A DNA stretch of 64,000 nt. It comes from Casuarina equisetifolia (Eukaryota; Streptophyta; Magnoliopsida; Fagales; Casuarinaceae). The DNA lies in the NCBI GenBank assembly GCA_028551475.1, contig CM052358.1:5892501-5956500 (forward strand), read 5' to 3'. Shown piece after piece: positions 36,701 through 49,519 of this stretch. Below the pieces are notes generated by a model. The model was given only the letters and a program-made list of their open reading frames with translations, had not been told where the DNA came from and searched no databases. Every line of letters begins with the position of its first letter. Positions within the stretch are counted from its first letter, which is position 1. A program made the position numbers and the translations under genes.

Positions 36701-39700
36701 TTTCCACCTCAGAGAAAAAAGTATGGGATCCCTCCATTATTTCAGTGACAAAGACCCCATGGATTCTATATCGTTGGTTGAATAAATGATATCAAAAGAG
36801 GGACTGTGGATCGTTTCAATTACGCACACAGGAAGCAGTGGCCAATGCTCTTCTTTTTTTTTTTTTTTTCCATTTTAATCTTTTTAATTATTATTAGTTT
36901 TGGTGTTGTCGAGAGTAGAGGGGAGTTCGTAAGCTCAAGAGAACTTGTCGGCCGGGGTGATGGTGGGCTCAGCTTCACCGAAGTGGGTTTGGGAGGAACA
37001 TTGGGTGGCGTTAGGCGTAGTAGGTGGGCTATTGTTCGGTTTCAGGTGGACAGGTAATTCAGGTTGTTGGGTTCGGAAGTGTTAGTGGGCGGGTTGAAAA
37101 TGTGGGTTTTGGAGAAAAAATTCCTGGGGTGGGAAGAGCTGAAGTACACGATGAGCTTCATAGGTGAACATGGTGATTACACGGAATGTGAGGCGGATAA
37201 ATGGCATTATTGTCGCGTTTGGTTGTTGACCTCTTGGGACTCCTTCCTGATTGGCTGAGCTCGTGGCGGCTGTTTCTAAACCTCACCAGTTTGTTGAGAA
37301 GGAGTTCGCACTGTGTTTTCCCATCCATCAGGCTGGTGGAACTTGCTCCGGCCGCTTAGTAATTGGATCGTTCCTGAAGTATTTGCCGCAGGCGGGCCTC
37401 TTTTTCTTCATAAAGGACCCCAAACTTTGAGAATGGGCCAAACAGCCAGATTGAAACAAAAGCCCGATATCTTGGTATCAAAGCTTGTAAGTTGCTCATG
37501 ATTTGGGCTCACTTGTGCTCAGTTCACTAACTGGCCCATTCACTCGCTTGAATTTCTTGGCCCGTTTCACGCGCTGTCCAGAATCTATATGATCCAGAGT
37601 CAACGGTATCTCTTAACTTTTTTTTTTTTTTTTTTTCTGTAGAGTATCAAACAAGACTTGTATTACTATGATTTCCAGCTGTTTGTAAAATATTCTCGTA
37701 TCTTGAAGACGATTCGATAAAGCAATTTGAACAAGGTCTAACTTGGATGCTTGATCAAACATCAAGAGTTGCGTTCTTCCACATCATCATTATGCACTAC
37801 CCACGTAGTTTCATGGTATTTGCTATGTCATCTATCAATCAACTTGAATTGGCTTGTTGCTACCAAAAAGTCGAGTGTGGAAACCTAACCGTTGAAGAGC
37901 TATGCTTCGCAGGAGGGCGAGCAGGAACCTGTACCTTTTGTCCCAAAAAAATAAAAATGCAGGACACCACGTTACTCTTGTGAAGAGACTGGTAGCAGTC
38001 CCTCGAAGCGCCGATCCTGACAGATCTCTCCTGTTTGAGACTCTGTCATGCCAAAAGCCACGTCCTGATTTTTAGCCCATCATTTGCTTGAGATATTGGA
38101 ACTCTCTCGTCGTTTTTGGCATCAACCATTAGCATAAAGAGAAGGCATTCTCTAAGATTACACATAAATCAATTTATTGTTCCTTTTTCAGGTTAGAACC
38201 ATGACGTGACGCAAAAGTCTCGACCGAAGTTTTTTCCAGTATGCTAATGGAGATAAGTAGGAAAGTCGTAGACGTTGCAAAGGAGTATGCATGGCATTGC
38301 AAGGAATTCCTATAACAGCAGCTTTATATCTATTGCAAGGCTATGATGTTGTCTTGGGTTCTCAAGCCCATGTACTTTAGGACCTGTTGTTTGGGATTTT
38401 TCGAAGCTAAAAATATTTTAAAGAAATAACTTCGTAAGGAATGAAGAATAAGAAAAATAATCCGGTAGAGGAGAATGAGTTCAACAAAAAGAAAAAAAGA
38501 AAGAAAGATAGAGAATTAGTTTCTTCAAGAGAAACCAACCCCCAAATAGTTTCTTTTAAGAAAAACCAGCTTCTAATTGCTGAAAGCAAGAACATAAATT
38601 TTTTTCTTTACTATGAATTATATCCCTTTCCATTTATAGAGCTTTAAACAAAGTTCATAAAGTTTTACTCGAACAACATCCATGGGATCCTAGGAGTTAG
38701 GTAACAATTTAGTCCCCACTCACAACAAAGACTAAATTAACAACTCCGACAGACTAGGCCTTGGTAACTGTCGTATGAATTACATAGAACCCCACAGACT
38801 CTCTTTATGAGCTTGATTATGACACAATAACTAATAATTAGATCCATAACATCCGATTCACCCTGCCTCTTGAACTACCTAGATTTCTTCATTTTCCAGA
38901 GAGAAATTAGATAGGATTTAGCATTCTACTGCACTTATATACGAGTCCCCAATCTTCCCAATGTGGACAACCTTCATTCTCGAGTGGTGGATTTCCAGCA
39001 GACTCAGCCCTGGCAAGTGGAGGGTTATCTTCTTTCCATTTCGGTGAAACACCATGCTGAAAGGAAGGAAACTAGGGTTTTGGGCTTGCCTTGCACGGGC
39101 AAGCCAGCGTGGGATGTGGTTTCCATCTTGGGAATTCATCCGACCTTCCATCGTAATAGATACGTGGCTATGACGGCAGACCTTGCAGCCACGTCTGGTC
39201 TTAATCACCAAGAAGCTATTTTTATTGCTATCCCTACACCTATTTCTGAAATTTTCAAACCTACTACATTGTAAGATGAAGGCTAGAGAGCTACTTGGTG
39301 TTTTCTGGGTAAAAACGAATTAGAGGATGGTCATGTGGGCGGATCAATTGTGGGCGAGAAAGAAGAAGTTGAGAAAAGGATGATGAGGGACAAACAGAAA
39401 CAAAGAAAGCAAGAGAAAAAGGGGGTTGCGAAATGGCCAAGAAAAATAAAGGAAAGCCTGTTAGATCTGAGCTATGCTAAGTTTGGTTGATCCGTCCCAC
39501 CAACCAAACATAATAAAACTTAGTTGTCATCATTAAGCTTCAAACAATCCGATTTATTGTACAATTTGAAGAATACTTTTATGTACGTCTGTCATAAGGA
39601 ATTCTTATTGTCACTTTTGTTTAGGAATGAAAATCATATTGACAAAAGACTATGTCACTAGTAGTAACTACTATTAAAGACTATGTCATTAGTCAGCTTG

Positions 39701-40973
39701 GTCAAATGATGAGTTATTAGAAATTCTAACGATAAATCATAACCATAAAGTTTCAAATTTGACATCTTATATGTATAAGTTGAATTTTTATATTATAATA
39801 AATAAATAAATAAATCCAAAATTAAGTTAGATGAATGGTCTCAAGACTTCAAGGTGTGGCTGTAAGTGGGATCCGTTACACTTGTTCACTTGTTCATCCA
39901 CGGAAGGTTTCGCGTGTACTTTGTTGGGCACTGGTGCCCTACACGCAAGAGAATTCTGCCACCCCTCGCTTAGCCTGGCTTGAAGTCTCTTTATTCTGCT
40001 CTTTTAATTTCAAAAACAATGGCTTCACCTTTTTGGAGTTAGATTCCCAAAAAGAACAAAAAAAAGGGTGATCGAGAGAGAGAGGGAGAGAAGAAAAGAG
40101 AAGAAGAAGAAGAAGAAGAAGGCTTCACGAAGCAATAACTTGCACCCAAAGTCGTTTCAACTGCAGTCAGTTCATATAAAGGAGCCCTACAAGTTTAGAA
40201 ATGACAAAAGGAAAGCTTCCTGACTTCTGAAGAAGCAATCCATAAGAATAACAATTTGCAAAGCTTGGTGTGAGGAGCACTCTTGGGGAACCTCAATGGG
40301 CAACTCATCCGCTCCCTCAACAATAAAAAAAAAAAAAAATGGCACTAATAGTATCTTTCTTTCTTTTATTTTAGAAGTCAATGCTTGTTATACCAGTAAC
40401 TTTCTATATTACATGACACAAACTCGAAGTCTTATGTTATTTTGGCTGTTAATTCCATTTTATGAAAAGAAAATGCCCTTGACAACAGCACCAAAACGGG
40501 TTTGAAGCAAAAGACCCATGTTTCTTCAATTATTTATCCGAGTTCTGTATGTATTTGAAGAAAATAATGCCAATGTCCTTTTGGAATATAATAGGCTTAT
40601 CCACTCCGAATCCACGTTAAAAAATCTTCATTGGTTAAACATCTTACCGACTAAAAGCAGGTGCAAAAAGTTCATATTAGATGTCAAAACTGATTTAAGT
40701 ATGATTCCGTTTCCACACCAAATGGATATATTAGTCCTCGTTTGGTAGGAATACATCACAGGATCACAGCAATTGATTAAATTGACACCATATTAAACCT
40801 TTAAAATTTAACCACCTTAATCTTTTTGTTCTTCCGTTACTTATTATCTCTTAATTTCTGCCTCTTATTTCAAATTTAAACAAAGTGAGGAAGAGAGCGA
40901 GACAGGAGAGAAAAAGTCGGAGTGAGAATGAAAGTTTGCGCAATGGGATAGAAGGAACAAGCAAAGGACGGTT

Positions 40974-40975
<2 letters not shown>

Positions 40976-41007
<32 letters not shown>
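40976..41007 (+). repeat. (CT)16 microsatellite upstream of the carboxypeptidase gene
   Basis: Sixteen uninterrupted CT units lie about 130-160 bp before the ATG and about 80 bp before the TATA-like element. CT runs are common in plant core promoters and leaders. Here it falls upstream of the likely TATA box, so it is more likely promoter than leader. Confidence 0.9.
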
Positions 41008-41010
<3 letters not shown>

Positions 41011-41088
41011 TCTCCGTCCCTCGTAGCGTGAGAGAGTCTTCACTCCACCTTTTCCTGCCTTATTGGCCAAGTCTGTACGTAGCAATCA

Positions 41089-41098
41089 CTATAAAATC
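41089..41098 (+). promoter_or_regulatory. TATA-like element of the carboxypeptidase gene
   Basis: CTATAAAATC lies 36 bp before the ATG at 41134. If it is the working TATA box, transcription would begin only a few bases before the start codon, so the 5' leader would be very short. It may instead lie inside a leader made from an upstream start. Confidence 0.45.
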
Positions 41099-41133
41099 CC
41101 CGGGCACTGCAGGTTTCTTTTTCGTATTCGACA

Positions 41134-43993
41134 ATGGCTTCCCCGTTCTCTTACCTTTCTCTCTCGTTTGTCTTGCTTCTTCTCCCTTTACCATTCTTGT
41201 CTGCAACATATCCCAATAACCACCGTCTCCAATCTTCAACTGCCTACTCACCGAAGCTGCACGCGGAGGAGCTGATACGACGCCTCAACTTGTTCCCTAA
41301 GGACACCGTTAACACTGCGGCCCATGATCCTTCATTTGCCGCCCCCAAGCTTGTCGAGAAGCGTTTTAATTTCCCTCATCTCGATTACTCTGGCCCTTCG
41401 GTCGAAGAACTTGGCCATCATGCCGGTTACTATCGGCTTCCGCGTTCTAAAGCTGCAAGGTAGGTCAAAGATTGCCGACAGCAGCCCACAGGTGTCGGTT
41501 TCTTGGCTTTGGAAAAGTTTCGCTATCATGATTACAAAATATTCTTCTCTCACTACTTCCAGAGATTTCTGGATTCATTAGTTAGTTTCAGACATCAATT
41601 TCCAAATCAAAGCTACGAACTAGTGCTTGAGTAGTTGCAAATTTAGTACAACACGCCCGGATTAAAAACTTCGGTGTCAGTTTCATAACAATTTGATCCT
41701 TTTTTTTTAATCTTTTTTGTGGGGGAAGTTGTAACATTTTTTGTCTCTATTATTGGCAGGATGTTCTACTTGTTTTTTGAGTCACGGAACAGCCAGAACG
41801 ACCCTGTCGTCATATGGTTGACTGGAGGCCCAGGGTGTAGCAGCGAACTGGCGTTGTTCTACGAAAATGGTCCTTTTCAGATTGCAAACAACCTCTCTCT
41901 CGTATGGAATAATTATGGCTGGGACAAGGTACTGACAACATTATTCTCTGACCTAAAAACTTAAACAGTAAATTCCACTGCGGAGGAAAGAGTCTGCATT
42001 TTACAAGTACTGTCCTTGTGAGTTACAAGAACCTCGTAACATCATATGTTTTGTCTGGAGATTCCCCAAAACTGCATCAATCCTCGGAATGGTCTTTAAG
42101 TACTATTTATTACTTCATTAGAACATTTAGCTGACTGCGAAGTAGCAAGAGGATTATTTTCTCAAAGTAGCAATCCGTCTTCCATTTTATATTTTTTCCT
42201 GTTAGGGTGATTGCTACAGTACATTCAGCACAGAACTCTCACAAAATTATGATATGCACGATGTTTGCCATATTCACAAAACTATGGGAAGTCAAGTTCT
42301 TCCTTACCTCATATAGAATTGTAGAAATACCATATCTTGATATGCCATCTAAAGTGGAATCAGCTTTCCCCTAGATTAACTGGTTGCTCTTGGTCTTACT
42401 TTTCTTCAATTGTAAGCTGAATACTTTGGAATTATCATTGGAGTTCCTTTTTAATCCTCACAGTGAGTCCAACATTTTCTCTCGCTTGGCAGGCATCAAA
42501 CCTTCTGTTTGTGGACCAGCCTGTTGGCACAGGTTTTAGTTATACCACTGATGAGAAAGATCTCCGCCATGATGAAGAGGGTGTTAGCAGTGACTTGTAT
42601 GACTTTTTGCAGGTCCGTTTGCTTTTCCTTACCTTTTGCCCTAAGAAGGGAAATCATGCATCATCATTACCTGTGATTGAGATTCACCAACTTATGTTCA
42701 TTATGTCAGGCATTTTTCGAAAAGCATCCTCAGTTTGCCAGAAATGACTTCTACATAACTGGAGAATCATACGCTGGACACTACATTCCAGCATTTGCTG
42801 CTCGAGTACACCAAGGAAACAAAGCAAAGGACGGAATTCACGTAAACCTGAAGGTATCTCTCAGATATTACCGGACTCAAACATTTGGTACTTTGATGTT
42901 ACCATGTTTGTCATTTAGCTCGTTTGCTTTAACAGGGATTTGCCATCGGTAATGGGCTAACGAATCCAGAAATCCAATACAAAGCATATCCTGATTATGC
43001 CCAGAAGATGGGATTAATTACACAGTCTGACTACGAGAGAATTAACAAGAAAGTCCCTGAGTGTGTTCAGGCCACTAGACAATGTGGTAATACTCCCTAC
43101 GCCCATTTCTATATAGATGAATCAAATGACTACCCAAGTTGTTTCGAAGCAAACTAACCATTCAAGAAAAAACTCCTTTCTTTTAGCTCTTATAGGCTAG
43201 TAGTTGTCTTTAATAGTTTGTAATCACTCTATCCTTGATCAATAATGCGATTGGAACTGCATTGTCAGGCACTAACGGTGGAGAAGACTGTGCGTCTTCA
43301 TATGTTGTTTGCAATGACATATTTAGCCAGATAATGAAGATTGCTGGTGATATAAATGTAAGAGGGCACTAAACAACTTTCAGTTTTTCAATTCTTGCAA
43401 AAGCATTATGTTGAAAAATGTCGAAAAAATATGTTATAAGATTTTATGAGACTTTTTTTTTTTTAATATCTTCGATATGCAGTACTACGATATTAGAAAG
43501 AAATGTGAGGGAGACCTTTGTTATGACTTCTCGAACCTAGAGGCATTCTTGAACCAAAAGTCAGTAAGGAACTCTCTAGGAGTCGGGGATATGGAATTCG
43601 TTTCATGCAGTAGCAAGGTATACGACGCGATGCTTATGGACTGGATGAGGAATCTAGAAGTAGGCATTCCTGCTCTTTTGGAGGACGGAATCAAGGTTCT
43701 TGTGTATGCTGGGGAATATGATCTTATTTGCAACTGGCTCGGTAAGCCTCTTCGATTGAGTGGAAGTCAGAACTCGTTTACTTAATATCCCTAGAAGAGA
43801 AAACTTAAACTTATGTTTCTTTGCTTAAGTCTGTTCTCTTGGTTTGTATCTTTATGGGCAGGGAATTCAAGGTGGGTTGAGGCCATGGAATGGTCAGGAC
43901 AGAAACAATTCGCGGCATCCTCAACTGTTCCATTTTCAGTCGATGGTGCAGAAGTAGGATTGCTGAAGAGTCATGGGCCTCTTGCTTTCCTCA

Positions 43994-44035
<42 letters not shown>

Positions 44036-44198
44036 CTCACTCTTAAGCAAAACTAATCCTGTCACAAAATAATAGGTCCATGATGCTGGTCATATGGTTC
44101 CAATGGACCAGCCAAAAGGTTCACTACAGATGCTTAGGAGCTGGATGCAAGACAAACTCATCACGATTGACATAGAAAACAGAATTGCTCCCGTGTGA
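41134..44198 (+). CDS. SCPL48/49-like: Serine carboxypeptidase-like protein (peptidase S10, SCPL47-49 type)
   Basis: Nine exons (41134-41459, 41760-41928, 42493-42612, 42710-42853, 42936-43086, 43269-43357, 43483-43741, 43862-43995, 44076-44198) give 504 residues with closing phases. A signal peptide covers about residues 1-24, followed by a propeptide-like stretch. Conserved blocks are VVIWLTGGPGCSSELALFYE (oxyanion region), FVDQPVGTGFSY, ITGESYAGHYIP with catalytic Ser225, YAGEYDLICNWLGN with Asp413, and VHDAGHMVPMDQP with His470. The catalytic triad is thus intact, and the length fits the 500-516 residues of SCPL47-49. Such enzymes enter the secretory pathway and remove C-terminal residues in the vacuole or outside the cell. 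The donor of intron 8 (GTCTCT) is the start of a CT repeat and is weak; reading through would stop shortly after. The conserved GGPGCSSE class argues for a true peptidase, but the substrate is unknown. Confidence 0.95.
43996..44030 (+). repeat. CT microsatellite forming the 5' end of intron 8
   Basis: The intron begins at 43996 with GT followed by about sixteen CT units. The donor is therefore GTCTCT, lacking the usual A/G at +3 and G at +5. The acceptor AATAG lies at 44071-44075, giving an 80-bp intron. Confidence 0.85.
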
Positions 44199-44965
44199 TA
44201 GCCTCGGTGAAGCTAATATCCTCTTCGTGACAGTGCGTCTATACTATCTCTGGTTCATGATTTCAGAATTGGTTTCCGGGTAAGAGAAGCCGCAACATGT
44301 TTTCTCCACCTATGATCTCAACGTGCTAGGGTTCAACTACACTCACAGACTTCTTTTTTTCTTTTTTCTTTTTTCAACCCTTAAATGGAGTTTCTGTAAG
44401 AAAGATTCACAAAGATTATTTCATACATCAATACAGTGACGACGCATTTATTATAATTTGATTTTCGGGCACCATCATCCTTTGTAATATGATAAACTGC
44501 ATAAGAAGTCTAAAAATGATAGCCCTGGATGCTCGCGAGACCACTAAATGGCCACGAAAACAAGGGCTTGGGGGTCTGTTTATCAACTCTAGTTAGAGGC
44601 TTTTCCCAGAAATGAGCGGCAGCAATTGGGTCACTGGTAATGTTAAGTACTTGGAAAACCACAAATGACATTAGGAGATATGGCTTACTCCAAGATGCCT
44701 CCATTACATCGACTAATAGTTATGTCTCGTACTTTCTACCCAATAAGCAATTGAAGATATACGTAATCTGGTATTCTTTTGCTTCCCCTTAAGCATAAAA
44801 CAACTCAATCCAAACTAGAGTTTCCCAACTATGAGAAGAAATGGTGGAGGCTGAGTTAGGAACTCCCTCCACAAACTAATCCAATGGGAAATTAGAAGAG
44901 CCTTCTAGACAGAGTACGGGGAAATCCAACAGACAGTATGTGAAATGCAGCAAATGAAGAGAAGT
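44199..44965. other. Convergent 3' flanks of the SCPL and zinc-ribbon/OB genes
   Basis: This region of about 770 bp lies between two genes transcribed toward each other. It should contain both 3' untranslated regions. I see no further gene. Confidence 0.6.
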
Positions 44966-46182
44966 TTAAGAACCAACTGGTTTTCCACGCAACTCCCTTA
45001 AAGTCTCAATTGCCGGACGAAATCCAGATCTCAATGGAACTACAGAAACAACTCGCAGATGTTGTGCATTGCCATTCTTTGGTTTGGACAATGTCATTCT
45101 AAACATCTCTCCCTCCAGAATTCTATTAGCAGTAACAGCTGCATAAAACACTACAAGTTCAGGACAGTTCATGTTCAGAGCAACCCAACAACCCGATTAA
45201 TCTCCTAGTAAGAATATGCTAGTGAGGTTAATATCAACGGTACTATCATGGGAAGACTTACTTCTACTGCTTGTGATCAAAGAGAAATTTGCTTGAATAT
45301 GACAGTAAAATATGATCCATTAGGAAACAACAGACTGCTTGCCCCAGAAATCTCATATGAGTGAAAATGTGATATTAATGCACTAAGGTTCAAAAGAAGA
45401 CATCTTTTTTCAACAAAAGGGTGGAAAGAAATGGAATATGGAATGGTTACTCGTGAAAACCAAATGAGGGAGTTAAATATTTCACCATGATTTCTTGGGT
45501 ATCGGATCAGCTATGCAGGATAAAACCATTCAAGTGGCTACTTTTTTTTCCTCTGGGATTTAAGTAGGTGCTTGCTAGAAAAAATTATTTCACTTTACCA
45601 AGAAAATGCTTTCTTAGAGCACTAAGCCAAAACTTAATCAAGATGCATTGGTGATAAACTATCATTAGTAAAGTAGGTTACCCGCAAAAGGATGCAGCTT
45701 TGCAAAATCAAAGAACTCATCAGCAGAGCAACCGAAGAGAACTTTAGCTGTCCTATCAAAGCATATCACTGTGAACACCTTTTCATCCGATGCTATTGAT
45801 ATCTACCAAATCAACAACACACATATATTAGGAAAGGTGAAATAAGAAGCACAATGCCTAATGAAAATGCCCGGCCATTTCCAATCCTGAGCAACCCGCT
45901 TCTACTAACAGAGATCGCATATTTCCAAATTACTTTTATCTGGAAATAAACAGACCATTCCTTCTTGGGTGGGGGTGATTCTTGGTTACTTACAAGGATG
46001 CGGAAGAGGCGTTTGGAACGGTGAGACACAGAGTTGAAGGAATTGAAGTTGCAGAATTTGCAGAAAGAAGTGGGATCGTCAGGGAGAGTCCTCTCGCATA
46101 CCGAGCATGCCCTGTAGCAGAAGCTAGTGTGGTCTATGGCAAGCAACGTACACATTAGCGTCGTTGGCTTGTCAGATTCCAT
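44966..46182 (-). CDS. Small zinc-ribbon / OB-fold protein related to the RPA1 C-terminal domain
   Basis: Three minus-strand exons (45994-46182, 45682-45802, 44966-45138) give 160 residues with closing phases and GT-AG junctions. An N-terminal zinc-ribbon-like pair, C26-x2-C29 (CSVC) and C41-x2-C44 (CKFC), is embedded in a beta-rich context ending SHRSKRLFRIL. The sequence continues DEKVFTVICFDRTAKVLFGC, DEFFDFAKLHPFA and LEGEMFRMTLSKPKNGNAQH, resembling the OB-fold with zinc ribbon at the RPA1 C-terminus. Plants have small proteins of this kind annotated only as nucleic-acid-binding OB-fold or replication factor A C-terminal domain; function is not established as far as I know. The frame stays open upstream for 104 more residues to an ATG at 46494, but that part looks like leader sequence. 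The likely Arabidopsis neighbour of FRA8, At2g28105, is the probable counterpart (memory only). Confidence 0.85.
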
Positions 46183-46739
46183 TTCTTCTTTTGGGATTTC
46201 TTGATCTGCCCCCAAGGTGTTTGTTAAAGCTCGGCATCCGCGCTGACCCAGACCTTCCGTACCCGTAACATTCTGAATGGAAACCCGGAAAGGCCTCGCA
46301 GAAGTATGGCACTCCTTTCTTTGGCGAAAGTAATTTATCTGATTTATAAATCCTGTTCGGATTGAGGTCGGAACGTTGCAGCGACGGATGACTAGGGTCA
46401 GCTCCCCAAAGAGTGTGGAACCGAACGCCGCGACGTGCAACCTAGCAAACCTCCCTTTTGTAGTTTCAAGATACTTTGTAGTTGTTCTTATCAAACAAAA
46501 TTTTGTGCGGCACTGCCATGTTAGCTGGCCACATCAAATCCACCTGTTAACACAGAAGATCAGTCTTGCCACGTCAGCTCTGTTCTGTATTCGCCTTCAT
46601 CTCAATAAAGCCAATACAAACTTATTTGTCATTTTCATCCGACACCATTTCGACTCCAGCCATGTTTGAGTTGATTCGCATTGGTATTTTGAGATCTTAC
46701 AAGATCTCGACATACTTGAGTTATTTCATAGGAAGAACT
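46183..46739. other. Upstream region of the zinc-ribbon/OB gene
   Basis: The first 300 bp are the presumed promoter and leader of the minus-strand gene. Beyond about 46600 the sequence approaches the copia relic. No separate gene is seen. Confidence 0.5.
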
Positions 46740-47650
46740 TGAACATTCTTTATGAAGGCCAAAATAAAAATGTTGGCTGATCCTCAATCCTTCCTTGCTA
46801 TGGTGTCCACACAATTTGACACCAAAATTAGATGTTCTAGAGCTAATTATGCACAAAAGTTTTTTGGGTTTGAGTGCATTTCATTTATTGATTTACATGA
46901 TGTAAAATATGGGCTATTTGGATGCAAACTTGCAAACACCTCCGTGGAGGGAATCATAAAATCATAAATTCATTACTTCAAAATATAATGTCATTCTTAA
47001 GAATGTGATGATTCACTATAATCATACATTATTATAAATCAACAACTCTCAAGGAAGCCGATTTACCTCATTATATATATGTTATGCCAAACAACTACTA
47101 AGCAATTCATGCATACACTCTAGGCAACCCATCATGAAGCAACTCATTGCAATGTTAGGTAGCTTAAATGCTCTCCAAGCTTAGGACTACTTACAAGTTG
47201 AAAATTGGTGACAGACTTTTATATAGAACTTGGTGATTCTTTAGTTTTTTAGTGATGTGAAAAAACAAAGTGCAACCACTTGATCATCCATAGAAATTGA
47301 ATATCAAGCCATCACAATAACTTCTCATAAAGTCATTTGGTTATTGAGATTGCTTGATGATTTTCATGTCCATGCTTTAGACCTGTTAGTTTATTTTGTG
47401 ATAATGAATATGCTACTAAGATCACTATAAATCATATTATACACCAAAAGTTAATTGCATTAAAATTAATTGTCACTTCATACATGAAAAGATTGCAAGA
47501 GGAGTTATTTGAATTTTTGATAGTTCAACAAAGGAGTAACTAGCAAATTTGTTCACTATGGTCTTGGGTATTCAATAACATCACTTTTTTCTTAACAAGT
47601 TGGGAACTTTTGACCTATATATAATACTAGCTCAAAGGGAAGGTGTTACA
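46740..47650 (+). mobile_element. Decayed Ty1/copia fragment
   Basis: Plus-strand segments resemble pieces of a copia polyprotein: an integrase-like stretch near 46780-46900 (compare FLAMVSTQFDTKI) and an RNase H and tail region near 47280-47630. The latter is followed by a purine tract and TGTTACA at about 47644, where a 3' LTR would begin. Most of the middle of a normal element is absent and the remainder carries many breaks, so this is an old relic. The far end of the LTR could not be placed. Confidence 0.7.
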
Positions 47651-49519
47651 CGTAATGCGGTGCACAATGAGATAATACCACCATCTAGTGTACATTAGGA
47701 TGACAGGACACATTGTATGGTCCTTTGGTTGTTAACCATTTCGTTCATTTTAGTTGTTCATTGTTATTGTTGCTCTATGGGATCCCCAGGATATTGTTCA
47801 TTGTAGCGTACTTTGAAAAGGCAAGTTGTGTTTGGAGTAGACCGAGGACTGACGTGGCCCTTAGGGTTGATGTGGCCTTGCCACATGGATAAGTAATTGT
47901 GACGTGGCATTTTTGACATGGCAATCACCTTAACTTTATCTATCTGTAGATTGCGTTAGGCAATAAGCCCCAGTTGATCAGACACATGCAAGACTGATTT
48001 TTCACTTGCCTTTCTTCTTGGTTTGTTTTTTTTACTCCTTTTTTGGGTTCTTTGGGGTTACGACACAAGTTAAAAATCCGATCCTCACTTACCTCGGCAT
48101 TTACTAGGACTCCCCCAGCCTATTCAAGATTTCGTACTCAATTACCTGCTGCACATCACGCAAAACATCTAGCGGAGTTCAAGGGTTCGGGTTCGTTTCC
48201 AGGTTGGCCCGTTAGCTCTTCGTCGTCGAACTTATTCCTTTTCTTGGTTCTCTCTTCTCTCGCACACCAAGTTTCGGGCATTAATTTCGTTCCTAAGTTT
48301 CTTGTATAGATAATATTTCCGGAGGAGAAGGGGTTTGAAATTTTTTGGTTTTGGAATATAAGACCCTGTTGTTATTAGAAATTGCACTATATTCTGTGAT
48401 CTGAAACCTTGGTTGCGCTTTTTTTTTTTTTTTTCTTTTCTGTCGTCTTAAAATGATTAACCAATGCAATTTTTAGCTTTTATCTGGTTATAGGGTATCC
48501 ATAGATGCTTGTTGTCCACCATGGTCTGAGTGTCGTACTTTATAAGACAGGACTGATGCAAAGCAATGGCTTGCCTTGTTTCACCGGGTGGAAATATAGT
48601 GGAGGTGCTGTGAGAATGATAAAGGGTAGAGTCAATGATGATGGAATTGATGGATTCGGTTATGTACTTTGCAATGGGAGCAAAGTACATGCTTCCTTCA
48701 ATATGTCTTTGAAAGGGCTGTAGAGAATGTTTTATGCGAACTTCCCTTCAGCATCTTTTCGGCTCTCTTTATATGGGAGTGCATGTTCCTGCGCGATTGT
48801 GCATGCACAATAATATGTCTGGGGTGTTTTAGGTTGCATATTAGTGCAAATTTTCGCTACTATATATTACTGCCGAGTTGCAAGCCATGTAGTGTATTGA
48901 ATTTTCCAGTCTCTTCTCCTTTTTTGGTATCTAAAGAAGTACCTTTGATTTTTCTTATTATATTTAGTCTTCTATGTTAAGGTTGTAGCATTTTTTGGTA
49001 TTTTAGCTCATATTTATACTTTCTATATACTTGCACGATTGTATATATCTGTTTTAAAACGGTTATATGCCTTACCCAAATCCATTTATCTCTACCAAAT
49101 GTAAGACTGGAAATCTAAAGCCATAGGTTAGCAAACATGTATAAACAAAGCAGAAATCCTGGCGACAATTGGGTGAACGAACATGAAGCCTTGATATTGC
49201 ATCTCTATAGTCCAAGAATGAGTATTATCACCAAGTACAGAACTTCTATCTGTTAGACCTTGCAACTTAAATTTAACACCGCTTTTGATTGCATATGTAT
49301 TCAAATTTGTTATTATCAGCAGTTTGTATTTTTATACCCCAAATTAATATTGCCGCTGTCCCCGCACACCCCCTCTCCCACTTCCCATTTTACTCCAACA
49401 TCTTACTCTCTCTCTCTCTCTCTTTCTCTCTCTCATCCTTCTATCATTAGCTGGGATAGAAGGCTTCTTCAATCAAGTCCATTGTGAGGGTTTCACTTTG
49501 CTTCGGCGACTGCAATCAA
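47650..49519. other. Probable LTR remnant and promoter of the methyltransferase gene
   Basis: The left part may be the remaining LTR of the copia relic. An 88-codon plus frame at 48043-48309 has no motif I recognise. A CT-rich run at about 49405-49433 lies 90-115 bp before the methyltransferase ATG and is probably in its leader or promoter. Confidence 0.45.

Larger units (their letters stand above)
30315..41088. other. Long region without a recognised gene
   Basis: About 10.8 kb holds only short open frames, AT-rich tracts, homopolymer runs (for example poly-T at about 36845-36870 and 37618-37637), a GAA run near 40105-40123 and a long CT run at 40976-41007. The most gene-like part is a cluster of minus-strand frames at 32916-33738, listed separately. 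A 103-codon plus frame at 38963-39274 overlaps a 97-codon minus frame, and neither shows a known motif. Confidence 0.5.

Noticed and set aside
38963-39274. 103-codon plus-strand frame and its antisense partner
   Set aside because: Neither strand gives a recognisable protein; it may be repeat-derived, but there is not enough to call.
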